The notes under the pieces: generated by a model
What the model saw: the letters and a program-made list of their open reading frames with translations, nothing else
Told to the model about the DNA's origin: nothing
The model's database searches: none
Position numbers and translations under genes: made by a program
Assembly (NCBI GenBank): GCA_964355675.1
Contig: CAYHEC010000009.1
Span: 62,001 to 126,000, forward strand
Reading direction: 5' to 3'
Source of the DNA: CAMBDS01 sp964355675
GTDB lineage: Bacteria > Electryoneota > AABM5-125-24 > Hatepunaeales > Hatepunaeaceae
Length of the DNA: 64,000 nt
In this document: piece by piece, positions 42,201-51,145 of the stretch
How the letters are laid out: each line of letters opens with the position of its first letter
Position numbering within the stretch: the first letter of the stretch is position 1

Positions 42201-42893
42201 ATGGCAGAAAAAGAAATACAATCAAAAAAGGGGCCCAAAGCCCCGAAGCCCTCGACCGATAAGGTCGAGAAAAAGGGCGCGGCCAAGCCATTTAAAGGCG
42301 AAGCCTCCGCTCCTGTCCCCAAGGACTACGTTCCTCGTTTGAAGAAAGTCTATAAAGATCAGGTCGTCAGCAGTTTGATGAAGCGGTTTAACTTCTCGAA
42401 TGTTATGCTGGTGCCGAGACTCGAGAAAGTAGTTCTAAACGTAGGTGTTGGCGGATTGCATTCCGATCAGAAATTTGCTGAATCTCTGCAGGAAGAATTA
42501 CGATCCATTTCAGGCATGAAACCAGTACTGACTCGAGCGCGAAAATCAATCTCAAATTTCAAACTTCGTGAGGGAATGGTTGTCGGCTGTCGTGTTACCC
42601 TTCGCGGTTTTCGGATGTATGAATTTCTTGATCGACTGATCTCCGTCGTGATCCCTCGTATCCGTGACTTCAAAGGCATTTCCGACAAATCGTTTGACGG
42701 ACGAGGCGATTTCAACTTTGGGATTAAAGAACAGATTATCTTCCCAGAGATCGATTACGATAAGATCGTCAAAATGCACGGCATGGACATTTGCATAGCC
42801 ACGAGCGCCAGAAACGACGAAGAAGCGCTCGAGCTTCTCAAAGGACTTGGGTTTCCCTTCAGACGACGTACTGGAGATTCCCCAACAGCGTAA
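42201..42893 (+). CDS. rplE: 50S ribosomal protein L5 with N-terminal extension
   Basis: L5 binds 5S rRNA. RLKKVYKDQVVSSLMKRF, KPVLTRARKSISNFKLREGM, and FPEIDYDKIVKMHGMDI are family segments. Before them lies a ~45-residue Lys/Pro/Ala-rich leader absent from the usual ~180-aa proteins, giving 230 aa. ATG 42201 has GAGAAGAG upstream. A GTG at 42189 is possible but less likely. Confidence 0.93.
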   Translation: MAEKEIQSKKGPKAPKPSTDKVEKKGAAKPFKGEASAPVPKDYVPRLKKVYKDQVVSSLMKRFNFSNVMLVPRLEKVVLNVGVGGLHSDQKFAESLQEELRSISGMKPVLTRARKSISNFKLREGMVVGCRVTLRGFRMYEFLDRLISVVIPRIRDFKGISDKSFDGRGDFNFGIKEQIIFPEIDYDKIVKMHGMDICIATSARNDEEALELLKGLGFPFRRRTGDSPTA

Positions 42894-42969
42894 GCCCGCC
42901 TGGGTAAGGCGATATATTTATCGCCATTAATTTGATAGACAATTTTAAGAGATTGAATTAAAGCCGCAG

Positions 42970-43155
42970 ATGGCAAAGAAATCATTGATAGCCAAGCAAC
43001 GTCGAACGCCAAAGTTCGCCGTACGCAGTTACAGCCGATGTCGGCGATGCGGTCGTCCGCGAGCCTACATGCGACGTTTCGGCCTTTGCCGCCTCTGCTT
43101 CAGGCAGTTGGCTCTCGCCGGAATGATTCCCGGCATTACTAAAGCAAGCTGGTAG
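42970..43155 (+). CDS. rpsN: 30S ribosomal protein S14, zinc form
   Basis: A 61-aa type Z S14 with the zinc ribbon CRRCGRPRAYMRRFGLC then RLC. Together with L33 and L36 it indicates zinc-containing ribosomal paralogues, while S4 here lacks its cysteines. It is in its standard place between L5 and S8. Confidence 0.97.
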   Translation: MAKKSLIAKQRRTPKFAVRSYSRCRRCGRPRAYMRRFGLCRLCFRQLALAGMIPGITKASW

Positions 43156-43170
43156 AGGAGGAATAACACA

Positions 43171-43569
43171 ATGAGCATGTCAGACCCCATATCCGACCTC
43201 CTCACCCGTATCAGGAACGCATCATCCGCCAGACATCATACGGTGGATATTCCTGAATCGACTCTCAAGCGAGAGATCGTCAAGGTGTTGCTTAGGGAAC
43301 GATTTATCGCAAGATACGTTCGCATCCGCGATGGCAAGCAGGGACTCATCCGCGTCTATCTCCGTTATACTGATGACGGAACGGGCGTGATCGATGGGAT
43401 CGAGCGCGTATCGCGCCCCGGTCGGAGACTTTACTTTGGCACGGATGAAATACCCCGTGTTTTGAATGGTCTCGGAACCATGATTTTAACCACACCAGCT
43501 GGAATTGTCACCGATCGTCAGGCTCGAAAGCTGCATATCGGTGGAGAACCACTGTGTATCGTATGGTAA
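43171..43569 (+). CDS. rpsH: 30S ribosomal protein S8
   Basis: S8 binds the 16S central domain and in E. coli represses the spc operon. MSDPISDLLTRIRNASSARH and the terminal TPAGIVTDRQARKLHIGGE are diagnostic, and the length is 132 aa. GAGGAG precedes the ATG. Confidence 0.97.
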   Translation: MSMSDPISDLLTRIRNASSARHHTVDIPESTLKREIVKVLLRERFIARYVRIRDGKQGLIRVYLRYTDDGTGVIDGIERVSRPGRRLYFGTDEIPRVLNGLGTMILTTPAGIVTDRQARKLHIGGEPLCIVW

Positions 43570-43570
43570 T

Positions 43571-43586
43571 CGCCGCACCTGCGGCG
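43571..43586. repeat. CGCCGC hairpin, also found at 31219
   Basis: CGCCGC-ACCT-GCGGCG lies in the 34-bp gap between rpsH and rplF. A nearly identical element (CGCCGCACCTGCGGTG) is at 31219-31234. It is placed just ahead of the rplF ribosome site. Confidence 0.5.
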
Positions 43587-43603
43587 TCCAAGGAGTAGAG
43601 GCA

Positions 43604-44143
43604 ATGTCACGCGTAGGACGCGCACCGATAAACATTCCCGCTGGAGTGACTGTAGATATCCAGGGAGAACATATTTTCGCCAAGGGAAAACTCGGCGAAC
43701 TTGAACATTATATGCCCAGTGGCATTACTGCCACTCTGGAAGGTAGCACTCTGAGTGTGACACGTCGAGATGATAGTCGCCAACAGAAAGCGCTCCACGG
43801 CCTCTCACGGACCTTAGTAGCCAATATGGTAAAAGGTGTAAGCGAAGGCTACAAAAAGACCTTGGAAATTGTCGGAGTCGGTTACCGTTGCGAGATGAAA
43901 GGTAAGGCTCTCCAACTTCAAGTTGGCTTCTCACACCGAGTGCTGATAGTCCCTCCCGATGGAATATTGCTGTCGGTGGTAAATCAGACAAATTTCGCCG
44001 TTGCCGGTATAGATAAGCAACTGGTTGGAGAAGTAGCCGCTAAAATTCGCGCTGTTAAACCTCCTGAACCGTTCCGCGGTAAAGGAATTAAGTATATCGA
44101 TGAAGTGGTTCGACGCAAAGCTGGTAAGTCAGCAGGCAAGTAG
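43604..44143 (+). CDS. rplF: 50S ribosomal protein L6
   Basis: L6 lies near the sarcin-ricin loop. MSRVGRAPINIPAGV at the start and PPEPFRGKGIKYIDEVVRRK at the end are diagnostic, and the length is 179 aa. ATG 43604 is chosen (AAGGAG 9-14 nt upstream). The longer open frame overlaps rpsH. Confidence 0.96.
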   Translation: MSRVGRAPINIPAGVTVDIQGEHIFAKGKLGELEHYMPSGITATLEGSTLSVTRRDDSRQQKALHGLSRTLVANMVKGVSEGYKKTLEIVGVGYRCEMKGKALQLQVGFSHRVLIVPPDGILLSVVNQTNFAVAGIDKQLVGEVAAKIRAVKPPEPFRGKGIKYIDEVVRRKAGKSAGK

Positions 44144-44255
44144 GCTGTCTGGCATCTAAGCCATACCAATTAAGTTATTTACGACAAGAGATCCCAAAGA
44201 CCCTCCCGCGCCACGTATGACAGGCATACGGCAGGGCGTAATTATAAGGCTACCA

Positions 44256-44639
44256 ATGAGTAATCCACGCGTCACGGTCAGAAAGAAATTAGAACAGCTT
44301 GAACGCCGCAAAAAACACGGCTTAAAAAAGCTTTTCGGTACGAGCGAACGTCCAAGGCTTCTCGTTTTCCGAAGCAATAAGCATATCTATGCCCAACTGG
44401 TTAATGATGTCAAATCCTGCACCATCACCGGATGTTCTACGAACAGCCCTGAACTTCGTGACAAAGTTGCCGCGATGAAGGGAAAGTTGGATGAAGCAAA
44501 GGCAGTAGGTATGCAAATTGCGGCTCTTGCTAAACAAAACGGTATCGAGATGGTCGCATTTGACCGAAACGGCCGACGCTATCATGGCAGAGTCAAGGCT
44601 CTTGCCGATGGCGCACGCGAAGGCGGATTGAAGTTTTAG
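44256..44639 (+). CDS. rplR: 50S ribosomal protein L18
   Basis: L18 carries 5S rRNA into the large subunit. TSERPRLLVFRSNKHIYAQL and the terminal ADGAREGGLKF are diagnostic. ATG 44256 (127 aa) is chosen because TAAGG sits 6-10 nt before it. A 112-bp gap after rplF holds no gene. Confidence 0.96.
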   Translation: MSNPRVTVRKKLEQLERRKKHGLKKLFGTSERPRLLVFRSNKHIYAQLVNDVKSCTITGCSTNSPELRDKVAAMKGKLDEAKAVGMQIAALAKQNGIEMVAFDRNGRRYHGRVKALADGAREGGLKF

Positions 44640-44748
44640 AAAGTTAGAGTCAACTAATTAGATTGACTCAGATAGATAAATTCGGCGAGTTGTGCTGCTG
44701 ACTTTGAAATAGTCGACAGTTCCTTCAGATGAAAAAGAGAAATTCCTT

Positions 44749-45276
44749 TTGGAACAGATTAGTAATTCAGAACAGACCCTTATCGAAAAAGTGATCTACA
44801 TTAATCGGGTCGCCAAAGTCGTTAAAGGTGGTCGTAACTTCAGCTTCAATGCTTTGGTTGTCGTTGGCGATGGTCAAGGTCGTGTTGGCTTTGGTCTCGG
44901 GAAAGCCCGCGAAGTTGTGGACGCCATAGCCAAGGGCACTGACGTTGCCAAGCGCGGCATGAAAAGATACCCGATGGTCGGAGGCACAATTCCTCACCAG
45001 ACTATGGGTCTTTATGGAGCTGGCAAAGTCTTTATGAAGCCCGCTTCGCCCGGAACTGGAATCATCGCTGGCGGCGCCGCGAGAGCGGTGTTAGAAGCAC
45101 TTGGCGTTCGTGACATTCTATGTAAATCTCTCGGAACCGGCAATGCGGTAAACGTCATGAGAGCGACATTTGCTGGTCTCGAGACGCTTTATAGTGCCGC
45201 TTCGATGGCTCGCAAACGCGGGTTGAAGGTTTCTGACTTGATCGATATGCCGCGTCGTGAGGTTGTCAATGTCTGA
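44749..45276 (+). CDS. rpsE: 30S ribosomal protein S5
   Basis: An accuracy protein in the 30S body. VIYINRVAKVVKGGRNFSF and GVRDILCKSLGTGNAVNVM are diagnostic, and the length is 175 aa. TTG 44749 gives a proper N-terminus. The upstream purine run is a weak ribosome site. It overlaps rpmD by 8 nt. Confidence 0.95.
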   Translation: MEQISNSEQTLIEKVIYINRVAKVVKGGRNFSFNALVVVGDGQGRVGFGLGKAREVVDAIAKGTDVAKRGMKRYPMVGGTIPHQTMGLYGAGKVFMKPASPGTGIIAGGAARAVLEALGVRDILCKSLGTGNAVNVMRATFAGLETLYSAASMARKRGLKVSDLIDMPRREVVNV

Positions 45277-45502
45277 TTACGTACGATTAACCTATATTCA
45301 TAGCTCTGTTGGGAATAGTTACTTCCACAAAAGGACTATCCGTGCCCTTGGGTTCCGGAAACTTCACCAAAGCCGTGTAGTCGTAGATTGTCCCTCTTTG
45401 CGAGGAATGTTGAAAAGTGTAGCTCATCTCGTTAAGATAGAGCCAACCGAAGCACCTGCCGAACCAAATTTCGGCGCCGGGAAGATCAGAGGCAATAAAT
45501 AA
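45269..45502 (+). CDS. rpmD: 50S ribosomal protein L30
   Basis: VRLTYIHSSVGNSYFHKRTI and GMLKSVAHLVKIE match L30. At 77 aa it has ~17 extra residues (APAEPNFGAGKIRGNK) at the C-terminus compared with E. coli (59). ATG 45269 is used. The stop overlaps the rplO start (TAATG). Confidence 0.94.
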   Translation: MSDYVRLTYIHSSVGNSYFHKRTIRALGFRKLHQSRVVVDCPSLRGMLKSVAHLVKIEPTEAPAEPNFGAGKIRGNK

Positions 45503-46041
45503 TGCATAAAGATTCAGGCGATTTAGGGCAACTGCGTCCGGCAGAAGGGTCGGTAAAGAATAGGAAGCGTATCGGACGCGGACGTGGCTCTGGCCATGGC
45601 GATACCGCTACAAAAGGAAACAAAGGCGCTCAGTCACGATCTGGTTACAAATCACGCGCGAGATTTGAGGGCGGTCAGATGCCTATGCATCGTCGTCTTC
45701 CGAAACGCGGCTTCAATGTTCCCAACCGTACTGAATATCTTGAAATTAATCTGAATTCCCTTGCCCGATTCGAAGGTGGCATTGCTAACCCCGAAACTTT
45801 GCGAGCTGTCGGCTTGGTTGCTGGACGAGGTCCGATTGTAATTCTGGGTCGGAAGGGCCCGGCAGAGATAACCCTGAAGGTTATGGAACTTTGCGTACAT
45901 AGAATTACAGCGACAGCCCGTGCGGCCGTCGAAGCGGCAGGCGGCAAAATTACTATATTGCCTCTCGAACCTTTTGACCGACGCGTAAAAAAGGGGCCTG
46001 CGCCGAAGCCTAAGAAAAAGGCCAAGTCTGTCCAAGCCTGA
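45502..46041 (+). CDS. rplO: 50S ribosomal protein L15
   Basis: A late-assembly protein. RPAEGSVKNRKRIGRGRGSG and RARFEGGQMPMHRRLPKRGF are diagnostic. The 179-aa length includes ~15 extra C-terminal residues rich in Lys and Pro. It precedes secY as usual, with a repeat-bearing 156-bp gap. Confidence 0.96.
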   Translation: MHKDSGDLGQLRPAEGSVKNRKRIGRGRGSGHGDTATKGNKGAQSRSGYKSRARFEGGQMPMHRRLPKRGFNVPNRTEYLEINLNSLARFEGGIANPETLRAVGLVAGRGPIVILGRKGPAEITLKVMELCVHRITATARAAVEAAGGKITILPLEPFDRRVKKGPAPKPKKKAKSVQA

Positions 46042-46087
46042 CGTTGTCAGCTAAAGGACTCGACATTTGAACAATGAGTTTGGGGTG

Positions 46088-46161
46088 CTGTCACTCGCCC
46101 CCGTGTGACAGTTAAGGTTTGAAATAATAATAGTATTTGGTGTCAGATGAGGGCGTCTGAC
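46088..46161. repeat. Two hairpins between rplO and secY
   Basis: CTGTCAC...GTGACAG (46088-46094 and 46105-46111) has a TCGCCCCCGT loop. GTCAGAT...GTCTGAC (46142-46148 and 46155-46161) has a GAGGGC loop. They share stem letters and C- or G-rich loops with the hairpin at 6382. Confidence 0.5.
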
Positions 46162-46197
46162 GCTACTCCAACGATAACAGGTGACCGCGGCTGATTT

Positions 46198-47532
46198 ATG
46201 CTGCAAAAATTCCAAAACATATTCAAGATTCCTGAACTTAAGCGTCGTATCCTATTTACGTTGCTCGTGTTCGTGGTCTACCGCGTCGGCGGTCACGTAC
46301 CGGTTCCAGGGATCAACGCCCATGCTCTGGGAGAGTTTCTTCGCGCCCAGCAGAATACCCTTTTTGGACTTTACGATATGTTCGCCGGAGGTAACTTCGG
46401 GCGAGCTACCGTATTTGCACTTGGTATCATGCCTTATATCAGCGCCTCGATTATTCTCCAGATGATGGGAACAGTCATTCCCGCGCTACAGAAAATCCAA
46501 CAGGAAGGTGATGAAGGTCGTAAGAAAATCACCCAGTGGACACGTTACCTGACTGTCGGAATTTCAGCGGCACAAGCTATCGGCGTCAGCATTTTCCTCA
46601 CCCAGATCCCCGTTACCCAGCAAGGCCAACTCGTCGTTCCAAACCCCGGGCTTGGTTTTATTATGATGACTATGATCACCCTCACCGCCGGGTGTGTATT
46701 CATCATGTGGCTCGGTGAACAAATCACCGAACGTGGCATAGGCAATGGAATCTCACTTATAATTTTCATAGGGATAATCGATCGCATTCCTTACGCTTTT
46801 CTGGACGAATACCAGCTTCTTCGTCAGGGACTGCGCCAGCCGATGACTGAGGTTCTCCTGTTTGCCGTGATGTTTTTTACTATCGCCGGCGTAGTCGCAC
46901 TCACACAGGGGCAGCGGAAGATCAATGTTCAATACGCTAAACGCGTTGTCGGCCGCAAAGTCTATGGCGGTCAATCGACGCATATTCCGCTACGCGTCAA
47001 TACGGCTGGTGTAATGCCGATTATCTTTGCACAAACGATTTTATTCATCCCGCAAACCATTGCAACTTTCCTTCCGGAAGGCGGATTCCGCGATGCCATG
47101 ACGAATGGTTTTTCGAGTGATTCGTTTGTTTATCTCGCCACCTATATGCTCCTCATCGTCTTTTTCACATACTTCTACACTGCGGTTGCATTCAACCCCG
47201 TTGATGTTGCGAATAATTTGAAGAAGCATGGCGGTCTTATACCTTCGGTTAAGCCAGGAAAACGAACAGCGGAATATCTCGACAATATATTGTCCAGAAT
47301 TACCCTTCCCGGCGCCATCGCACTTGGATTTATAGCGATATTCCCCACGTTGATTACAATGAATATTAACGTTTCCTATAACTTCGCATCCTTCTACGGC
47401 GGAACCGGACTTTTAATCATTGTTGGCGTGGCGCTTGATACTTTGCAACAGGTCGAATCACACTTGTTGATGAGACATTACGAAGGTTTGATGAAGAGCG
47501 GTCATATTCGAGGTCGTTCACGGAGAATGTAG
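46198..47532 (+). CDS. secY: Protein translocase subunit SecY
   Basis: The ten-helix channel of the Sec translocon, 444 aa. FKIPELKRRILFTLLVFVVY begins helix 1. GVMPIIFAQTILF and the cytoplasmic loop FAKRVVGRK-like segment (QYAKRVVGRKVYGGQ) are present. With secE at 15055 the window encodes the two essential channel parts. It starts at ATG 46198 after the rplO gap. Confidence 0.97.
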   Translation: MLQKFQNIFKIPELKRRILFTLLVFVVYRVGGHVPVPGINAHALGEFLRAQQNTLFGLYDMFAGGNFGRATVFALGIMPYISASIILQMMGTVIPALQKIQQEGDEGRKKITQWTRYLTVGISAAQAIGVSIFLTQIPVTQQGQLVVPNPGLGFIMMTMITLTAGCVFIMWLGEQITERGIGNGISLIIFIGIIDRIPYAFLDEYQLLRQGLRQPMTEVLLFAVMFFTIAGVVALTQGQRKINVQYAKRVVGRKVYGGQSTHIPLRVNTAGVMPIIFAQTILFIPQTIATFLPEGGFRDAMTNGFSSDSFVYLATYMLLIVFFTYFYTAVAFNPVDVANNLKKHGGLIPSVKPGKRTAEYLDNILSRITLPGAIALGFIAIFPTLITMNINVSYNFASFYGGTGLLIIVGVALDTLQQVESHLLMRHYEGLMKSGHIRGRSRRM

Positions 47533-47593
47533 GCACACAACTGGTTATTATACCGCCCGCACTAATCGATAAATAAGATTCGGGCGATAATAA

Positions 47594-48214
47594 ATGATTG
47601 TAATTCTAATGGGGCCTCCCGGAGCGGGAAAGGGGACACAAGCGCAAAAGCTTGCTTCATATTACGGTTTGAAGCATCTCTCTACTGGAGATTTATTGCG
47701 CACCGCCGTTGCTGAAGGAACTGAAATTGGCTTAAAAGCCAAAGAATTTATGACCACCGGCAAACTTGTTCCCGACGATGTTATCACTAAGATTGTTATC
47801 GAATACATTCATAATCACCGGTATCAGGGCTTATTGCTCGACGGGTTTCCCCGAACGGTTTCGCAAGCTGATGGGCTCAGTAAGTCTGTAAAACAGGAAG
47901 ATGTTAAGGTTGTAACGCTGGAACTTCCCGACGACGAAGTGATTAAGCGATTGTCTGCTCGCAGAGTCTGCCGGTTATGTGGCTGGATTTATAGCGAATC
48001 TCAGTCTGGAATTACGGGAACCTGTGAATGTGGCGGAGAACTTTACCAGCGCGAAGACGACAGACCTTCGACAATCGCCCATAGACTTGAGGTTTATCAT
48101 GCTCAGACCAAACCAGTGATAGATTACTATAAAGACTATGTTGGTGTCGTCAAAGTAAATGGACTTGGTAAACCCGAAGAAGTTTTCGTCAGGATTCGGG
48201 ATGCACTCGATTGA
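47594..48214 (+). CDS. adk: Adenylate kinase, zinc-lid type
   Basis: It interconverts ATP + AMP and 2 ADP. The P-loop GPPGAGKGTQA, AMP site STGDLLR and LLDGFPRT are present. The lid has CRLCGWIY and a second pair CEC, a zinc-binding lid, though shorter spacing than Bacillus-type enzymes. The 206-aa length is slightly below the common 214. It is placed between secY and map as in many bacteria. The stop overlaps map (TTGA). Confidence 0.95.
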   Translation: MIVILMGPPGAGKGTQAQKLASYYGLKHLSTGDLLRTAVAEGTEIGLKAKEFMTTGKLVPDDVITKIVIEYIHNHRYQGLLLDGFPRTVSQADGLSKSVKQEDVKVVTLELPDDEVIKRLSARRVCRLCGWIYSESQSGITGTCECGGELYQREDDRPSTIAHRLEVYHAQTKPVIDYYKDYVGVVKVNGLGKPEEVFVRIRDALD

Positions 48215-49029
48215 TAAGATTTAAAAGCCCTCGCGATATAGAAAAAATGCGGAAAGCTGGAATTGCACTTGCTGAAGTGTTTCTTGAAACCGCAAGTATG
48301 ATGAAGCATGATACCGTCACTTCGGAAATCGACAAGGCATTCGAAAAAGCTATCAGAGTCCGTCATGCCCGACCAGCTTTCAAAGGATATCGCGGCGAAG
48401 CCAAGTACCCATTCCCGGCAAGTACGTGTATCTCGATCGACTCGGAAGTAGTTCACGGCATCCCTTCCAAAAGGAAGCTGGTTAGCGGAATGGTGGTCGG
48501 TATCGACTCTGGACTGGAACTTGACGGCTGGTATTCTGATATGGCCGCAAGCTTTTTAATCGGAGAAGTCAGCGACCAAAAAAAGAAATTGTGGCGAGTG
48601 ACTCTCGAAGCCCTCTACCTCGGGATCGATCAAGCACGACCAGGTAATCGCATCAACGATATTAGCGGCGCTGTTCAGGATCATGTCGAAAAACACGGTT
48701 TTTCAGTTATTCGCGGTCTCGTCGGACACGGCATCGGTACTTCATTGCATGAGGATCCATCCGTACCGAACTTCCGCAATCATGACGGGAACACCATAAT
48801 TCGTACGGGCATGACAATCGCCGTCGAACCAATGATTTCAGCAGGCGACTACCGCATTAAAACCTTGTCCGATGGATGGACTGCCGCGACGAAAGATGCT
48901 TCTCCAAGCTGTCATTTTGAACATACGATAGCCGTGACCGATAACGGTCCTGAAATTCTAACTCTCTTGCCGGACGGTCGAGATCCCTGGGAAGTTATAA
49001 CCGGCGTCACTAAGGAACTGCGTGCCTAA
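48211..49029 (+). CDS. map: Methionine aminopeptidase type I
   Basis: It removes the initiator methionine from nascent proteins. Metal ligands lie in VVGIDSGLELDGWYSDMAAS (two Asp), LVGHGIGTSLHEDP (His), MTIAVEPMI (Glu) and HFEHTIAV (Glu). The 272-aa length is normal. TTG start, coupled to adk. It overlaps infA by 8 nt. Confidence 0.95.
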   Translation: MIRFKSPRDIEKMRKAGIALAEVFLETASMMKHDTVTSEIDKAFEKAIRVRHARPAFKGYRGEAKYPFPASTCISIDSEVVHGIPSKRKLVSGMVVGIDSGLELDGWYSDMAASFLIGEVSDQKKKLWRVTLEALYLGIDQARPGNRINDISGAVQDHVEKHGFSVIRGLVGHGIGTSLHEDPSVPNFRNHDGNTIIRTGMTIAVEPMISAGDYRIKTLSDGWTAATKDASPSCHFEHTIAVTDNGPEILTLLPDGRDPWEVITGVTKELRA

Positions 49030-49240
49030 GGAAGAACCGATCAAAATGGATGGCGTTGTGGTTGAGACCTTACCCAATGCCAGTTTTCATGTAAAGCTTG
49101 ACCAAGGTCACGTCGTGCTGGCTCATATTTCGGGCCGGATGCGAATGAATTTTATCAAGATTCTTCCCGGAGATCGCGTTACAATAGAACTTTCGCCTTA
49201 CGATCTCTCGCGTGGACGCATCATTTATCGTTATAAATAA
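49022..49240 (+). CDS. infA: Translation initiation factor IF-1
   Basis: A 72-aa OB-fold factor that blocks the A-site during initiation. VVETLPNASFHVKLDQGHVV, HISGRMRMNFIKILPGDRV, and LSRGRIIYRYK are diagnostic. GTG start inside the end of map. AAGGAA lies just before it. Confidence 0.96.
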   Translation: MPKEEPIKMDGVVVETLPNASFHVKLDQGHVVLAHISGRMRMNFIKILPGDRVTIELSPYDLSRGRIIYRYK

Positions 49241-49323
49241 GCTTGGGCTTTGGTTTGTCGGACTGCTATCCTACACACTTAACGACCGCCCAACCTAAAA
49301 AATTAAGACCAAGGCACTAAGCC

Positions 49324-49437
49324 ATGAAAGTTAGAGCTTCCGTTAAACGTATTTGTGATAACTGCAAGATTGTTCGCCGTGAAGGCGTGATCCGGGTTAT
49401 TTGTAAGAACCCCAAGCACAAACAGCGTCAAGGATAA
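49324..49437 (+). CDS. rpmJ: 50S ribosomal protein L36
   Basis: A 37-aa zinc (C+) form with ligands C11, C14, C27 and H32 (RICDNCK, ICKNPKH). It is too short for common ORF cut-offs but in its canonical place between infA and rpsM. Confidence 0.95.
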   Translation: MKVRASVKRICDNCKIVRREGVIRVICKNPKHKQRQG

Positions 49438-49448
49438 TTGCTTTTCCA

Positions 49449-49510
49449 CTGTCAACCCGCAGTGGTTGACAGCCCAGAGAGTTTACCACCGTCAACCCGC
49501 TGAGGTTGAC
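49449..49510. repeat. Two GTCAACC hairpins with CGC-type loops
   Basis: CTGTCAACC-CGCAGT-GGTTGACAG (49449-49472) and GTCAACC-CGCTGA-GGTTGAC (49491-49510) lie between rpmJ and rpsM. A related one, CTGCCGACC-CGCCGT-GGTTGGCAG, is at 58560-58583 (one G-T pair). Confidence 0.65.
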
Positions 49511-49540
49511 CGAACCTAAGTCGCAAGTTAAGGATTTTTA

Positions 49541-49912
49541 ATGGCACGAATAGCAGGTGTTGACCTGCCGCGCAACAAGCGGATCGAAATAGCTTTAACC
49601 TACATTTATGGCATTGGCCGGATCACATCGAATGCGATCCTCGGCAAAGCCAAAATCAGCCCCGATCTTCATTCCGACTCGCTTACCGACGAGCAGGTAA
49701 AGAAGATCCGCGATATCATCAACGAGGAGTATAAGGTCGAAGGCCCGCTCCGCACCGAAGTTCAAATGAACATCAAACGTTTGATCGATATTGGGTGCTA
49801 CCGCGGTACCAGGCATAAAAAGGGTCTTCCAGCGCGTGGGCAAAATACACGAAACAATGCCCGAACTCGTCGCGCCAAGAGAAAGTCGTCGCCGTCCAAG
49901 AAGAAAGCGTAA
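49541..49912 (+). CDS. rpsM: 30S ribosomal protein S13
   Basis: S13 contacts P-site tRNA and L5 across the subunit interface. MARIAGVDLPRNKRIEIALT and RGTRHKKGLPARGQNTRNNA are diagnostic, and the length is 123 aa. It begins the alpha operon. The following gap has repeat A copy 4. Confidence 0.97.
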   Translation: MARIAGVDLPRNKRIEIALTYIYGIGRITSNAILGKAKISPDLHSDSLTDEQVKKIRDIINEEYKVEGPLRTEVQMNIKRLIDIGCYRGTRHKKGLPARGQNTRNNARTRRAKRKSSPSKKKA

Positions 49913-49923
49913 TCCCTTTTATG

Positions 49924-50009
49924 GGGAGGACAGACATTCCCGTCTGTCAATTTGAAGTCGATAGAGCTTAAAAGGAACGCTTGATGACAGACAAGAATGT
50001 CTATCCTCA
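49924..50009. repeat. Nested-hairpin repeat A, copy 4 (variant ends)
   Basis: The left arm GAGGACAGACA...CGTCTGTCA (49925-49948) and the right arm TGACAGACAAGAATG...ATCCTC (49985-50008) pair with each other. The outer letters are GAGGA/TCCTC instead of the GTACGA/TCGTAC of the other copies, changed on both sides so that pairing is kept. Confidence 0.7.
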
Positions 50010-50041
50010 CCGGCGTTATTCACTCAAAAGAAGAGATTCAC

Positions 50042-50431
50042 TTGGCTAAAGCCGAGAAAAAAAGAACTAAGAAGAAGGAAAAGGTCGATGCCGTCGGCGT
50101 CGCCCATATTAAAGCCTCCTTCAATAATACGATCATAACTCTTACCGACAACTACGGCAACGTGCTCAGTTGGGCTACTTGTGGTCGGATGGGTTTTAAA
50201 GGTTCGCGGAAAAGCACTCCTTTCGCCGCTCAACAAGCTGGTGCAAGTGCGGCTAAAGCGGCAATGGAATTAGGACTGCAAAAGGTATCCGTTCTTGTCA
50301 AAGGACCCGGATCAGGGCGCGAGTCAGCCATCCGGTCACTTTCAGCCGCAGGACTGTTGGTGCTGTCGATCCGAGATATCACACCGCTACCGCATAACGG
50401 TTGCCGTCCAAAGAAAAGACGCCGTATTTAA
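50042..50431 (+). CDS. rpsK: 30S ribosomal protein S11
   Basis: S11 lines the platform near the E-site codon. GVAHIKASFNNTIITLTDNYG and GPGSGRESAIRSL are diagnostic. TTG 50042 gives 129 aa. The frame is open from 49997, but that piece is translated repeat DNA. AGAAGAGA lies just upstream. Confidence 0.95.
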   Translation: MAKAEKKRTKKKEKVDAVGVAHIKASFNNTIITLTDNYGNVLSWATCGRMGFKGSRKSTPFAAQQAGASAAKAAMELGLQKVSVLVKGPGSGRESAIRSLSAAGLLVLSIRDITPLPHNGCRPKKRRRI

Positions 50432-50538
50432 GTTGAAACTCCCGATCGGCGGACATTCAGTCCACCCTTTGGGAAACGCACAATTCGTTTCAACAGTTTA
50501 TGTGCAATAACAAAAGAAGTTCAGGAGTTTGATACGGT

Positions 50539-51138
50539 ATGGCGAGATATACCGGCCCAGTTTTTAAGATTTACCGTCGGCTGGGCGAAAGCGTTCCGGG
50601 ACGGCAAAGCAGTGACCAAGGAGGAAGCACCGGACGTTTCCGCAAGCTTTCCAACTATGCCATTCAGCTACGAGAAAAGCAGAAGATCCGCTTTACTTAT
50701 GGCATGATGGAGCGTCAATTCCGTAATTTGTACGAAAAGGCGTCCCGTCAGCGCGGCAATACCGGCGAAAATATGATGATTTTGCTGGAAAGCCGTTTGG
50801 ACAATATCGTTTTCCGACTTGGTATGGCACCCTCGCTTAGAGGAGCAAGACAGCTTGTCGGCCATTGCCATTTTGAAGTCAATGGTAAATCTGTAAACAT
50901 CCCTTCCTATACGCTTAAACCCGGCGACGTGGTTCGCGTCAAGGATAAGTCGCATATGCGGAAAAATCCCGATTCTATCGTCCATAACGCTATGCGACGG
51001 CTCCGCGAAGGCGATACCGTTCCCTATCTTCAACTTGACAAGGCGAAGATGGAAGGCGTCTATATGATACTGCCCCATCGCGAGGAAATACCGGTGGTCT
51101 GCAAAGAACAGCTGGTTGTAGAATTTTATTCACGATAA
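50539..51138 (+). CDS. rpsD: 30S ribosomal protein S4, cysteine-free form
   Basis: A primary 16S-binding protein. RRLGESVPGRQ near the start has no zinc cysteines, so this is the C-minus form. RLDNIVFRLGMAPSLRGARQ in the S4 domain is clear. The length is 199 aa. It is followed by rpoA after 7 bp. Confidence 0.97.
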   Translation: MARYTGPVFKIYRRLGESVPGRQSSDQGGSTGRFRKLSNYAIQLREKQKIRFTYGMMERQFRNLYEKASRQRGNTGENMMILLESRLDNIVFRLGMAPSLRGARQLVGHCHFEVNGKSVNIPSYTLKPGDVVRVKDKSHMRKNPDSIVHNAMRRLREGDTVPYLQLDKAKMEGVYMILPHREEIPVVCKEQLVVEFYSR

Positions 51139-51145
51139 GGAACTG

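Noticed and set aside
49997..50041. N-terminal extension of S11
   Set aside because: The extra residues come from the right arm of repeat A copy 4. TTG 50042 gives a normal S11.
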